From assembly GCF_003287895.1 (NCBI RefSeq), contig NZ_CP030280.1:474001-538000 (forward strand): a stretch of DNA of 64,000 nt. The letters run 5' to 3'. How positions within the stretch are numbered: the stretch's first letter is position 1; each line of letters starts with the position of its first letter. Below are positions 36,240-44,556 of the stretch, one piece after another. The position numbers were made by a program, and so were the translations under genes. The notes beneath the pieces are model-generated. The model searched no databases. It was given only the letters and a program-made list of their open reading frames with translations, and had not been told where the DNA came from. This DNA is from Blautia argi. GTDB lineage: Bacteria; Bacillota; Clostridia; Lachnospirales; Lachnospiraceae.

Positions 36240-37555
36240 TGCTCAAGACTCTTAAAAATGCCTTTAGGATAAAGGATATAAGACGTCGGATTTTCTATGT
36301 ATTCCTGATGTTAATTGTGATTCGTATTGGTTCACAGTTACCGATTCCGGGAGTAAATAGTGATTATTTTAAAGAATGGTTTGCGAGCCAGTCCAGTGAT
36401 GCATTTAACTTTTTTGATGCATTCACGGGCGGTTCCTTTACCGAAATGTCAATTTTTGCATTGAATATCACCCCATACATTACTTCTTCCATCATTATTC
36501 AGCTTTTGACCATTGCAATTCCAAAGCTGGAAGAAATGCAGCGTGATGGAGAAGAAGGCAGAAAGAAAATGACAGCGATTACCCGTTATCTGACAATCGG
36601 TCTTTCTTTGTTCCAGTCTATTGCCATGACAATCGGATTTGGAAACAAGGGTCTGATTCCGGATATGAATTTCGGGAAAGCCGTTGTTGTTGTAACCTGT
36701 CTTACAGCAGGTTCAGCAATGCTGATGTGGATTGGTGAACAGATTACAGACAAGGGAATCGGAAACGGTATCTCTATTGTGTTGATGATTAATATTGTAT
36801 CCAGAATTCCAAGCGATATCATGACTCTTTTTGACCAGTTTGTCAAAGGGAAAACATATGCAAAGGGCGCTCTGGCAGCATTGATTATTGCAGCCGTTAT
36901 TTTAGTGGTTGTAGTGCTGGTATTAATTTTAAACGGCGGTATCAGAAGAATCCCTGTACAGTATTCCAAGAAGATGGTCGGCAGAAAGGTAATGGGCGGT
37001 CAGTCCAGTTCCATTCCTTTAAAGGTAAACACTGCAGGTGTTATTCCGATTATCTTTGCCTCTTCTTTAATGTCCTTCCCTGTGCTGATTGCAAGTTTTA
37101 TGGGAAAAACAGGAGGAACAGGTATCGGAAGCCAGATTCTGAAGGGTCTTACTTCAAGCAACTGGTTTAATCCGAGTGAACCCATTTATTCTCTTGGTTT
37201 GGTTTTATATATTGTATTAGTTATCTTCTTTGCATATTTTTATACGTCTATTACTTTCAATCCTATGGAAGTGGCAGATGATATGAAAAAACGAGGTGGA
37301 TTTATCCCGGGTATCCGTCCTGGAAAACCAACACAGGAATATTTGGAAAAAATCTTGAGTTATCTGATTTTTATCGGCGCTACTGGTCTTGTCATTGTTG
37401 CGGTTATTCCGTTCTTCTTTAACGGAGTATTCGGTGCAAATGTTTCCTTTGGAGGAACTTCTCTTATCATCGTGGTAGGTGTTGTTCTGGAAACTTTGAA
37501 ACAGATTGAGTCCCGTATGCTGGTTCGTAACTACAAAGGTTTTTTAAGTGAATAA
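36239..37555 (+). CDS. secY: SecY, preprotein translocase channel subunit
   Basis: The product has 438 residues with ten membrane segments. Signatures: RIGSQLPIPGVN, FALNITPYITSSIIIQLL, GNGISIVLMINIV and FYTSITFNPMEVADDMKK. It forms the Sec translocon with SecE/SecG. Translationally coupled to rplO. Confidence 0.98.
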   Translation: MLKTLKNAFRIKDIRRRIFYVFLMLIVIRIGSQLPIPGVNSDYFKEWFASQSSDAFNFFDAFTGGSFTEMSIFALNITPYITSSIIIQLLTIAIPKLEEMQRDGEEGRKKMTAITRYLTIGLSLFQSIAMTIGFGNKGLIPDMNFGKAVVVVTCLTAGSAMLMWIGEQITDKGIGNGISIVLMINIVSRIPSDIMTLFDQFVKGKTYAKGALAALIIAAVILVVVVLVLILNGGIRRIPVQYSKKMVGRKVMGGQSSSIPLKVNTAGVIPIIFASSLMSFPVLIASFMGKTGGTGIGSQILKGLTSSNWFNPSEPIYSLGLVLYIVLVIFFAYFYTSITFNPMEVADDMKKRGGFIPGIRPGKPTQEYLEKILSYLIFIGATGLVIVAVIPFFFNGVFGANVSFGGTSLIIVVGVVLETLKQIESRMLVRNYKGFLSE

Positions 37556-37572
37556 AAGATAAATGAGGAAGA

Positions 37573-37658
37573 AACCGTCGCAGAGAAAGCAGTTTAGCTG
37601 CTTTACAGGGCAAGAGAGGAGTCACAAGACTGTGGTTCTTCATTGCTGCGGCGGTTTT
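37573..37658 (+). promoter_or_regulatory. Nested hairpins between secY and adk (attenuator or weak terminator)
   Basis: An outer stem pairs AACCGTCGCAG (37573-37583) with CTGCGGCGGTT (37646-37656, one mismatch) and is followed by TTTTG. Inside lies a perfect AAAGCAG/CTGCTTT hairpin (37586-37604). It may partly terminate transcription or process the message before adk. Confidence 0.5.
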
Positions 37659-37701
37659 GCCATATTCAGAAGAGAAGTGTCTTTTGGAAAGGGGAAAAGG
37701 T

Positions 37702-38346
37702 ATGAAAATTATTATGTTAGGTGCTCCCGGAGCAGGAAAAGGTACACAGGCAAAAAAGATTGCACAGAAGTATGGAATTCCGCATATTTCTACAGGAGAT
37801 ATTTTCAGAGCCAATATTAAAAATAATACAGAATTAGGGAAAAAAGCAAAAACATACATGGACAAGGGGCTTTTAGTTCCGGACGAACTTACAGTGGATT
37901 TGGTAATTGACCGTGTAGGTCAGGAAGACTGCAAGAATGGATACATTCTGGACGGATTTCCAAGAACCATTCCTCAGGCGGAGAGTCTGGACGCAGCACT
38001 GGAAAAAATGGGAGAAAAAGTAGATTTTGCCGTGAATGTAGAGGTTCCTGATGAGAATATTGTAAACCGTATGTCAGGACGTCGTGCATGTGTGGGCTGC
38101 GGTGCAACTTATCATATCAAATACAATGCGCCTAAAACAGAAGGTATCTGTGATGTTTGCGGTGAAAAGCTGATACTCAGAGATGATGACCAGCCGGAAA
38201 CAGTACTGAAACGTCTGGGGGTATATCATGACCAGACACAGCCTCTGATTGATTATTATGCAAAAGCAGGTGTGTTAAAGGAAGTAGACGGTACCGTTGA
38301 TATGGAAGATGTTTTTCAGGCGATTGTCAGCGTGTTAGGAGAGTAA
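37702..38346 (+). CDS. adk: Adenylate kinase, zinc-containing
   Basis: The product has 214 residues. P-loop [13 protein letters not shown] at 7-19, DGFPRT motif, and a LID domain with two CxxC motifs (CVGCGATYH and CDVCGEKL) that bind structural zinc in Gram-positive Adk. The ATG at 37702 follows AAAGGGGAAAAGG; an upstream ATG at 37657 would add 15 unrelated residues. Confidence 0.97.
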   Translation: MKIIMLGAPGAGKGTQAKKIAQKYGIPHISTGDIFRANIKNNTELGKKAKTYMDKGLLVPDELTVDLVIDRVGQEDCKNGYILDGFPRTIPQAESLDAALEKMGEKVDFAVNVEVPDENIVNRMSGRRACVGCGATYHIKYNAPKTEGICDVCGEKLILRDDDQPETVLKRLGVYHDQTQPLIDYYAKAGVLKEVDGTVDMEDVFQAIVSVLGE

Positions 38347-38350
38347 AAAG

Positions 38351-39106
38351 ATGTCAGTAACAATTAAAACTGCCAGAGAGATAGAACTCATGAGAGAAGC
38401 CGGAAGACTTCTGGAGAAAGTACATGATGAGCTGGGTGCATTTATCAAACCGGGAATCAGTACCCTGGATATTGACCGGCTTGGAGAAAAGTTAATCAGA
38501 GGTCTGGGGTGTATCCCTAACTTTTTGAATTACAATGGATATCCTGCTTCTATTTGCGTATCTGTAAACGACGAGGTTGTACACGGGATTCCAAAGAAGA
38601 GCCGGATTCTGCAGGAAGGCGACATTGTAAGTCTGGATGCCGGATTGATTTATAAAGGGTATCATTCTGATGCTGCCCGGACCTATGCAGTAGGTCAGAT
38701 CTCACCGGAAGCACAGAAATTAATGGACGTAACAAAACAGAGCTTTTTTGAGGGTCTGAAGTATGCGAAAGCCGGAAATCATTTAAATGATATTTCTTCC
38801 GCTATCGGCGGCTATGCAGAACAGTTTGGTTATGGTGTTGTTCGGGATTTGGTAGGTCATGGAATAGGGACCCACCTGCATGAAGATCCACAGATACCGA
38901 ACTTCCGTCAAAGACGCAGAGGAATTCGTCTGGTGCCTGGTATGACACTGGCAATTGAGCCTATGATTAATCAGGGAAGAGCTGATGTTGAATGGCTTGA
39001 TGATGACTGGACCGTAGTGACAGAGGACGGTTCTCTTTCTGCTCACTATGAGAATACCATTCTCATTACAGAGGGTGAACCGGAAATCCTTACCCTGAGC
39101 AAATAA
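38351..39106 (+). CDS. map: Methionine aminopeptidase, type I
   Basis: The product has 251 residues. Metal ligands are in VSLDAGLIYKGYHSDAARTY (two Asp), GHGIGTHLHEDP (His), AIEPMIN (Glu) and NTILITEGEPE (Glu). It removes N-terminal Met. It starts 4 nt after adk. Confidence 0.97.
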   Translation: MSVTIKTAREIELMREAGRLLEKVHDELGAFIKPGISTLDIDRLGEKLIRGLGCIPNFLNYNGYPASICVSVNDEVVHGIPKKSRILQEGDIVSLDAGLIYKGYHSDAARTYAVGQISPEAQKLMDVTKQSFFEGLKYAKAGNHLNDISSAIGGYAEQFGYGVVRDLVGHGIGTHLHEDPQIPNFRQRRRGIRLVPGMTLAIEPMINQGRADVEWLDDDWTVVTEDGSLSAHYENTILITEGEPEILTLSK

Positions 39107-39116
39107 GGGAGGTTTC

Positions 39117-39395
39117 ATGAAAGCATTTGTAAAAGGTATGCTTGCCCGTTCCAAGGCAGGACATGATACCGGAAAAGTATATGTAGTTATGCAGGCAGAC
39201 GAGGAATTTGTGTATCTGGCGGACGGCAGATGCAGAACCGTGGATAAACAGAAGAAGAAGAGAAGAAAACACATTCAGATTATCTACAGGATTCCAGCCA
39301 TTTTACAGGAAAAAATGGAAAAAGGAGAAGAACTGCGAAACGAACATATCCAAAAGGCCATTAAAGATTACGAAAAGAATCAACAGGAGGTTTAA
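39117..39395 (+). CDS. KOW-domain RNA-binding protein (L14e-like)
   Basis: The product has 92 residues. The N-terminal part forms a KOW/L14e-like beta fold (KGMLARSKAGHDTGKVYVVMQAD), followed by a basic stretch DKQKKKRRKHIQ. This small family commonly lies between map and infA in Clostridia; it is thought to bind RNA or ribosomes, but function is not established. GGGAGGT before the ATG; 3 nt from infA. Confidence 0.82.
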   Translation: MKAFVKGMLARSKAGHDTGKVYVVMQADEEFVYLADGRCRTVDKQKKKRRKHIQIIYRIPAILQEKMEKGEELRNEHIQKAIKDYEKNQQEV

Positions 39396-39398
39396 TTT

Positions 39399-39617
39399 AT
39401 GTCAAAGGCAGACGTTATTGAAGTAGAAGGAACCGTGTTAGAAAAATTACCTAACGCGATGTTCAAGGTTGAACTGGAAAACAAACACGTGATATTAGCT
39501 CATATCAGCGGAAAGCTGAGAATGAATTTTATCCGTATTCTTCCGGGAGATAAGGTTACCATTGAAATGTCCCCATATGATTTAAGTAAGGGAAGAATTA
39601 TCTGGAGAGATAAATAA
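39399..39617 (+). CDS. infA: Translation initiation factor IF-1
   Basis: The product has 72 residues with an S1/OB fold: [50 protein letters not shown]. It blocks the A site during initiation. It is the last gene of this operon; a strong terminator follows. Confidence 0.97.
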   Translation: MSKADVIEVEGTVLEKLPNAMFKVELENKHVILAHISGKLRMNFIRILPGDKVTIEMSPYDLSKGRIIWRDK

Positions 39618-39639
39618 GAAAGATAAGAAATAAGAGAAA

Positions 39640-39714
39640 AAAGTGCCGCACAAAGAGGGTATTGGGAGCAGGAATGTATCGCTGTTCCGGATTGCTGCTT
39701 TGTGCGGTACTTTT
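39640..39714 (+). terminator. Terminator of the S10-spc-infA operon
   Basis: AAAGTGCCGCACAAAG (39640-39655) pairs with CTTTGTGCGGTACTTT (39698-39713), with an inner GGAA/TTCC hairpin, followed by TTTTG. Confidence 0.9.
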
Positions 39715-39751
39715 GTTTCCTTAAAATACAGAATTGCCTCTGGAACTATGG

Positions 39752-40156
39752 CTAAAGCTTATCGTAGGTTTTTTCTGCGCTGTCGTTGGTTTTCAAAAGC
39801 AGGAATTTTCTTATGGTAAAAATAACTGCGATAGCAATGACACCAATTAAGGTTTCCGTCATGTTCAGATGTTCTACTACCATTTGTCTGGCAATAGCAA
39901 ACATCAGAACTTCAAGCAGGTTTTCCGCTGTGTGCTTTGCCAGCATTTTTACAAATTCCACACCAATGAGCAGTGTGAGGGCATTTCCCAGAAATTCTGT
40001 AAACTGTGCGGAAGTGATTTCCAGAAGTGGAAGGGTAATAAAGCTGTGCAGCATGGGGATAATCAATACAATAATCACCAGCAGCATAACAGCAGACAGC
40101 AAAATTTCCGTGTAGCGGGAAATCGTATAGATGATTTCATTTAGTTTTCTTTTCAT
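39752..40156 (-). CDS. PsiE-like small membrane protein
   Basis: The product has 134 residues with four hydrophobic segments (LLSAVMLLVIIVLIIPML, LGNALTLLIGVEFVKML and ETLIGVIAIAVIFTIR among them). It resembles the phosphate-starvation-inducible PsiE family. A conserved-looking HTAENLLEVLMFAIARQMVVEH loop (part) holds His residues. Start MKRKLNEIIY is by homology; the best AAAGGAGAA site is about 19 nt upstream, so a non-ATG start slightly upstream is possible. Confidence 0.68.
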   Translation of the reverse strand: MKRKLNEIIYTISRYTEILLSAVMLLVIIVLIIPMLHSFITLPLLEITSAQFTEFLGNALTLLIGVEFVKMLAKHTAENLLEVLMFAIARQMVVEHLNMTETLIGVIAIAVIFTIRKFLLLKTNDSAEKTYDKL

Positions 40157-40436
40157 AGAGGGCAGGTATGTACTTCTCCTTTCTTTTTTGTTACTTTGAA
40201 ATGAATTTGTAATAATTGATAAACTTATCATACCATAAGAAAGCAAAAAAGCGAAGCGAATTGTGCGGAAACTCTGTAAAAAACCGTATTTACTGGAAAA
40301 ATAAAAGAAAAATTTTTCAGTGAAAGCCGTAAAAAATCACAAAATCCCGGAAAAAAACAGGGAGGAAAGAATATGGAAACCGAAGAAAAATGGCGGTTTT
40401 TCTGTAACAAATACTTAAAAAATAAGAAGTTTATAC
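40157..40436. other. Non-coding region between the PsiE-like and NlpC/P60 genes
   Basis: A-rich stretch without a supported gene. The minus-strand ribosome site for the PsiE-like gene is at the left end (AGGAG complement near 40176). Short ORFs here lack a ribosome site. I see no known RNA element. Confidence 0.5.
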
Positions 40437-40465
40437 TTGCAAAAGACCTGTTTTTATGGTAGTAT
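40437..40465 (+). promoter_or_regulatory. Promoter of the NlpC/P60 hydrolase gene
   Basis: TTGCAA (-35, 40437-40442) and TAGTAT (-10, 40460-40465) with a 17-nt spacer; leader of about 80 nt with AGAGAGGT before the ATG. Confidence 0.7.
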
Positions 40466-40550
40466 ATACAGGAAGCTTGAAAAATATTTCGAAAATGTTA
40501 CAGAATTTTAACGGAGTGTAAAATTAATTATTAGAGAGGTACATAGAAGT

Positions 40551-41940
40551 ATGAAAAAAAGATTGTTATGTCTGTCACTTATTTTTGCTATGACAGCAGC
40601 ACAGGTAATGCCTGTATCCGCTGCAAGAAAAGATGATTTACAGGCCGAGAAGTCTGCAACACAGAGTAAATTATCAGCAGCTGAATCAAAGGCAAACAGC
40701 CTGGAATCACAGAAGCAGAAGTTAATGGGACAGATTGATTCCACTCAGCAGGAATTAGTAAGCGTTATTTCCCAGATAGAAATTCTTGATGAGGATATTA
40801 AAGAAAAAGAAACTGATATCGAAAAAACAAAAGAAGACCTTGCAAAAGCAGAAGCTGACCGTGACGAACAGTACGAAGCTATGAAACTGAGAATTCAGTA
40901 CATGTACGAAAACGGCGGAAATGATACATGGGCTAAGATTTTATTAGAGTCTGACAGTATTGCATCTATGCTGGCAAAAGCAGAAAATACAGAAAAAATG
41001 TATGCTTATGACAGAGATGAATTACAGAAGATGAAAGAAATTGTTCAGGAAGTTACAGACCTGGAAGAAAAGCTGGAAGGCGAAAAAGCAGAATTAGAAA
41101 CTGCTAAAAATGAGCAGGAAGGCATGAAAGATTCTCTTCAGGTAAAAGTGGACAACTTAAAAGCAAATGCAAAAGATTATGAAGCACAGATTGCATCTGC
41201 AAAAGCGCAGGCACAGGAATACAAAAACCTGATTGCACAGCAGAACGCAGAGCTGAAGAAAATTCAGCAGCAGGAAGCTGCAGCAGCAAAAGCAGCTCAG
41301 GAAGCAGCAAAGAAAAAACAGGAGCAGCAGAACAACTCCGGAAATAACGGTGGAAACGCAGTGACAGGCGGTACTGTAAGCAATAACAACAATGCTGGTA
41401 CAAACAATAACGATGGCGGCTCTTCTGACAATAACAGTGGCAATACAAATAATAACAGTAATAATAATAATAACAACGATGTAGACACAAACACAGATAC
41501 AACACCGGAAAGCAATACTGGAAACACTGGTGGCGGAAGCACACAGGTGGAAACACCGTCAGCGCCTTCCTATAACAGCGCTACAGGTGAAGCAGTTGTA
41601 TCTTATGCAATGCAGTTTATCGGAAAATCCGTATGTATACGGCGGAAACAGCCTGACAAACGGAATCGACTGCTCTGGATTTACACAGCAGATATTCGGA
41701 CACTTTGGTTACAGCCTTCCTCGTACAAGTGATGCACAGGCAGGTTCTGGTGTAGGAATCAGCTATTCTGAATCCCGTGCAGGTGATATCATTGTATATC
41801 CGGGACATGTAGCAATCCTTACAGGAGATGGCGGAATTGTACATGCTTCCAACAGCGCTCCTTATCCAAAGGGTGGTATTAAATACACAGCGAATGCATT
41901 ATATCGTAACTATATTGCAATAAGACGTATTGTGCAGTAA
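40551..41940 (+). pseudogene. Secreted coiled-coil NlpC/P60 peptidoglycan hydrolase, apparent 1-nt frameshift
   Basis: Residues 1-24 are a signal peptide (MKKRLLCLSLIFAMTAAQ, then PVSAA). Residues about 28-245 form a coiled coil (PcsB/CwlO-like). An Asn/Gly-rich linker follows (about 255-325). The catalytic domain (NGIDCSGFTQQIF with Cys; PGHVAILTGDGG with His) lies in another frame. One extra A in AAAA at 41624-41627 explains it: removal gives MQFIGNPYVYGGNSL and a stop at 41938-41940. Total 3n+1; repaired length 462 residues. It cleaves peptidoglycan peptides during growth or division. Confidence 0.88.
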
Positions 41941-41975
41941 AGAAATTTCAGAAGATAGAAATACATAAAAAACAG

Positions 41976-42021
41976 AGAGCAATTCTTTTGTTGAATTCAA
42001 CACGGGAATTGCTCTTTTTTT
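41976..42021 (+). terminator. Terminator after the NlpC/P60 gene
   Basis: AGAGCAATTC (41976-41985) pairs with GAATTGCTCT (42006-42015), followed by TTTTTT. Confidence 0.92.
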
Positions 42022-42039
42022 CACTAAAGGAGGCAGTAA

Positions 42040-43308
42040 ATGGGATTTTCTTTTGATGTGAGCGTTCCGGTTTTCACAGTGTTTCTGCAGGGACTTATCA
42101 GCTTTTTCTCCCCTTGTATTTTACCCCTGATTCCTCTGTATATCGGATATTTGTCCGGAGGGACAGGGACAAGGGGAGAAGATGGAAGAATGCATTACAA
42201 AAGAAGCAAGGTGATGCTTCATACCTTTTGCTTTGTATTAGGCGTCAGCTTTGCCTTCTTTCTCCTGGGCTTTGGTTTTTCTGCCATGGGAGAGTTTTTT
42301 AAGAGCAATCAGGTTTTATTTGCCAGATTAGGCGGTATTCTTGTGGCGTTTCTGGGATTGTATCAGTTGGGGGTTTTTGGAAACAGCAGATTATTGGGAC
42401 AGGAAAGAAGGCTTCCTCTGAAACTGAATGTGCTTGCCATGTCCCCTCTTACAGCTCTGGTAATGGGATTTACCTTTAGTTTTGCCTGGACCCCCTGCGT
42501 AGGGCCGGCGCTTACCAGCGTGTTGCTTATGGCGGCGTCTGCAGGGGCACGAACAACGGGATTTTTGCTTATTGGCGTGTATACCATAGGTTTTGTACTT
42601 CCATTTCTGGCAGTGGGAATCTTTACTACGACAGTGCTGGAATTTTTCAAAAATCACGGAAGAGTTGTGCGCTATACCGTAAAGGCAGGCGGTATTTTAA
42701 TGGTAGTTATGGGTGTTTTGATGTTTACTGGAAAAATGAATGCTGTTACCGGATATCTGTCAGGCGCGTCTTCTGATATGGTAAAAACAGAGGAGCAGCC
42801 AGAAGAAGCGCCGGAGAAGGACTCCGGTGAGCGTGCATCATCAGAGCCCGAGAATCCGGATATAATACCTGCCGTGGACTTTAACCTGCAGGATCAGTAT
42901 GGAAATCCACATACCCTGTCTGATTATAAGGGAAAAACCATATTTTTAAATTTCTGGGCAACCTGGTGTCCGCCCTGTAAGGCAGAAATGCCGGATATTC
43001 AGAAAATTTATGAGGAATATCAGGAAAAGGGCGATGACAGTGTGGTGATTTTGGGAGTAGCGGCTCCGGACTGGGGACAGGAGCAGTCAAAGGAGGGAAT
43101 TCTTTCCTTCTTAGAGGAAAAGGGCTATACCTATCCGGTTCTTATGGACACCACAGGAGAACTGTTTATATCTTATGGAATCAGCTCTTTTCCAACGACC
43201 TTTATGATTGATAAGGACGGGAATGTATTTGGATATGCCAGTGGACAGTTAAGCGAGGATATGATGCGAAGCATTATCCGGCAGACTGAGGAAGGAAAGC
43301 GGGAATAA
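42040..43308 (+). CDS. CcdA-TlpA fusion: thiol-disulfide transporter with thioredoxin-like domain
   Basis: The product has 422 residues. Residues 1-235 are a six-helix CcdA/DsbD-like membrane domain with paired cysteines in FFSPCILPLIPLYIGYLSGG and FAWTPCVGPALTSV. A charged linker follows (about 245-275). Residues 280-420 are a TlpA/ResA-like domain with FWATWCPPCKAEMP. It would pass electrons from cytosolic thioredoxin to extracytosolic substrates. AAAGGAGG precedes the ATG. Confidence 0.92.
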   Translation: MGFSFDVSVPVFTVFLQGLISFFSPCILPLIPLYIGYLSGGTGTRGEDGRMHYKRSKVMLHTFCFVLGVSFAFFLLGFGFSAMGEFFKSNQVLFARLGGILVAFLGLYQLGVFGNSRLLGQERRLPLKLNVLAMSPLTALVMGFTFSFAWTPCVGPALTSVLLMAASAGARTTGFLLIGVYTIGFVLPFLAVGIFTTTVLEFFKNHGRVVRYTVKAGGILMVVMGVLMFTGKMNAVTGYLSGASSDMVKTEEQPEEAPEKDSGERASSEPENPDIIPAVDFNLQDQYGNPHTLSDYKGKTIFLNFWATWCPPCKAEMPDIQKIYEEYQEKGDDSVVILGVAAPDWGQEQSKEGILSFLEEKGYTYPVLMDTTGELFISYGISSFPTTFMIDKDGNVFGYASGQLSEDMMRSIIRQTEEGKRE

Positions 43309-43407
43309 AAGAAAATTCCGTGAAGCAGAGGTCAGGAAAAACCATACTTCATGGGATTCACAAGATGCCCACGGCTTGAAAAGTAAATATCCTGCGGACG
43401 TAGAAAA

Positions 43408-43477
43408 AACGGTTGTACAAAACACATAGCAAATACAGAAGGATTCTGACTAATGTGTTTTACACAACCGTTCTTTT
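43408..43477 (+). terminator. Terminator after the CcdA-TlpA gene
   Basis: AACGGTTGT-ACAAAACACAT (43408-43427) pairs with ATGTGTTTTACACAACCGTT (43453-43472), then CTTTT. The 100 nt before it hold no recognised feature. Confidence 0.9.
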
Positions 43478-43520
43478 AGTTTAGCCATATTCCATACAGA
43501 ATATCTGGAAAATAAAAAAA

Positions 43521-43592
43521 GCGCGAGACGGGACTCGAACCCGCGGCCTCGACCTTGGCAAGGTCGCGCTCCACCAACTGAGCCACTCGCGC
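43521..43592 (-). tRNA. tRNA-Gly (anticodon GCC)
   Basis: On the minus strand, acceptor GCGCGAG pairs with CTCGCGC, D-arm GCTCAGTTGGTGGAGC, anticodon stem-loop CGACC-TTGCCAA-GGTCG with anticodon GCC, and T-loop GGTTCGAGTCC. No CCA is encoded. Confidence 0.96.
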
Positions 43593-43597
43593 ATAAG

Positions 43598-43668
43598 AGC
43601 GGGTGATGGGAATCGAACCCACATATCCAGCTTGGAAGGCTGGTGTTCTACCACTGAACTACACCCGC
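43598..43668 (-). tRNA. tRNA-Gly (anticodon TCC)
   Basis: On the minus strand, acceptor GCGGGTG pairs with CACCCGC, D-arm GTTCAGTGGTAGAAC, anticodon stem CCAGC/GCTGG with anticodon TCC, T-loop GGTTCGATTCC. No CCA. It lies 5 nt upstream of tRNA-Gly(GCC) in the same transcript. Confidence 0.96.
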
Positions 43669-43709
43669 AGGTTATTTTGTTTTTGTCTTGCTCGCTTAAG
43701 ACTTGTTTA

Positions 43710-43738
43710 TCATACACCAGGAGAAGAGAAATGTCAAC
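43710..43738 (-). promoter_or_regulatory. Promoter of the tRNA-Gly pair
   Basis: On the minus strand, a consensus TTGACA (-35, 43733-43738) and TATGAT (-10, 43710-43715) with a 17-nt spacer, about 42 nt before the first tRNA. Confidence 0.85.
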
Positions 43739-43824
43739 ACTTTTTTTGAAAAAATTCTAATTTTTTTAAATGCATCAAAAATCGCTGCAATTACAACAAG
43801 ATTTTCCACCTGGATTGGGACGCC

Positions 43825-44556
43825 TTAACGCGGCGTCCCTTGTTTTACAAATCTTTCATAAATATAGCGGTTTGCTGCTTCTTCCTGGCTGTCGTCCAGA
43901 GGAGAAAGTTCGGCAATGCCGTATTTGCGTTTTAATGCATTAGACAGCAGATAATCGCACAGGTGAGGGTTTTTTGGAAGGAGAGGGCCATGAAGATAGG
44001 TTCCCACCACATTTTTATAGAGAACACCCTCATATCCGTCTTCGCCATTGTTGCCATGTCCATACAGTACTCTCCCAAGAGGCTTGTTCTCTCCAATGTA
44101 GGTTCTGCCTCCGTGGTTTTCAAATCCCACAATCGGAAGGGAAAAATCCGAATTTTCCAGAACAATGTTGTCAATGAGCCGTGGGCTGCCCTGTTCTGTG
44201 TGTAAATCCACCAGAGAAAGCCCTTCAATGGTGCCTTCCTCTGTTTTGTAATAATGTCCCAGAAGCTGATAACCGCCGCATACAGCCAGCACGCTGCCTC
44301 CGTCCTCCACATAGGACTGAAAGCTTTCCCGAATGCTTCGCAGCTTGCTGCACACCAGCATCTGCTCCCGGTCAGAACCACCGCCTAAAAGCACAATATC
44401 CAGATTTTGAAAATCTACGGAATCCTCCAGGGCAAATTCAACGGTTTCCGCTTCAATGCCTCTCCACTGGCAGCGTTTCATCATACATTGAATGTTTCCT
44501 CTGTCGCCATACAGGTTCAAAAGGTCAGGGTACAAATGTCCGATTCTAAGCTTCAT
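43825..44556 (-). CDS. gatD: GatD, lipid II isoglutaminyl synthase glutaminase subunit
   Basis: The product has 243 residues, a class I glutamine amidotransferase with nucleophile Cys in LAVCGGYQLLGHY, and His in the HGPLLPKNP region. With MurT it amidates D-Glu of lipid II. It begins MKLRIGHLYPDLLNLYGDRGN, diagnostic for the family. It overlaps murT by 4 nt (ATGA). Confidence 0.93.
   Translation of the reverse strand: MKLRIGHLYPDLLNLYGDRGNIQCMMKRCQWRGIEAETVEFALEDSVDFQNLDIVLLGGGSDREQMLVCSKLRSIRESFQSYVEDGGSVLAVCGGYQLLGHYYKTEEGTIEGLSLVDLHTEQGSPRLIDNIVLENSDFSLPIVGFENHGGRTYIGENKPLGRVLYGHGNNGEDGYEGVLYKNVVGTYLHGPLLPKNPHLCDYLLSNALKRKYGIAELSPLDDSQEEAANRYIYERFVKQGTPR

Noticed and set aside
40247..40410. 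60-residue minus-strand ORF rich in Phe
   Set aside because: A-rich DNA read on the other strand; no ribosome site or recognisable domain.
41104..41556. Cys/Tyr-rich minus-strand ORFs
   Set aside because: Antisense of the Asn-rich linker in the NlpC/P60 gene; low-complexity shadow.
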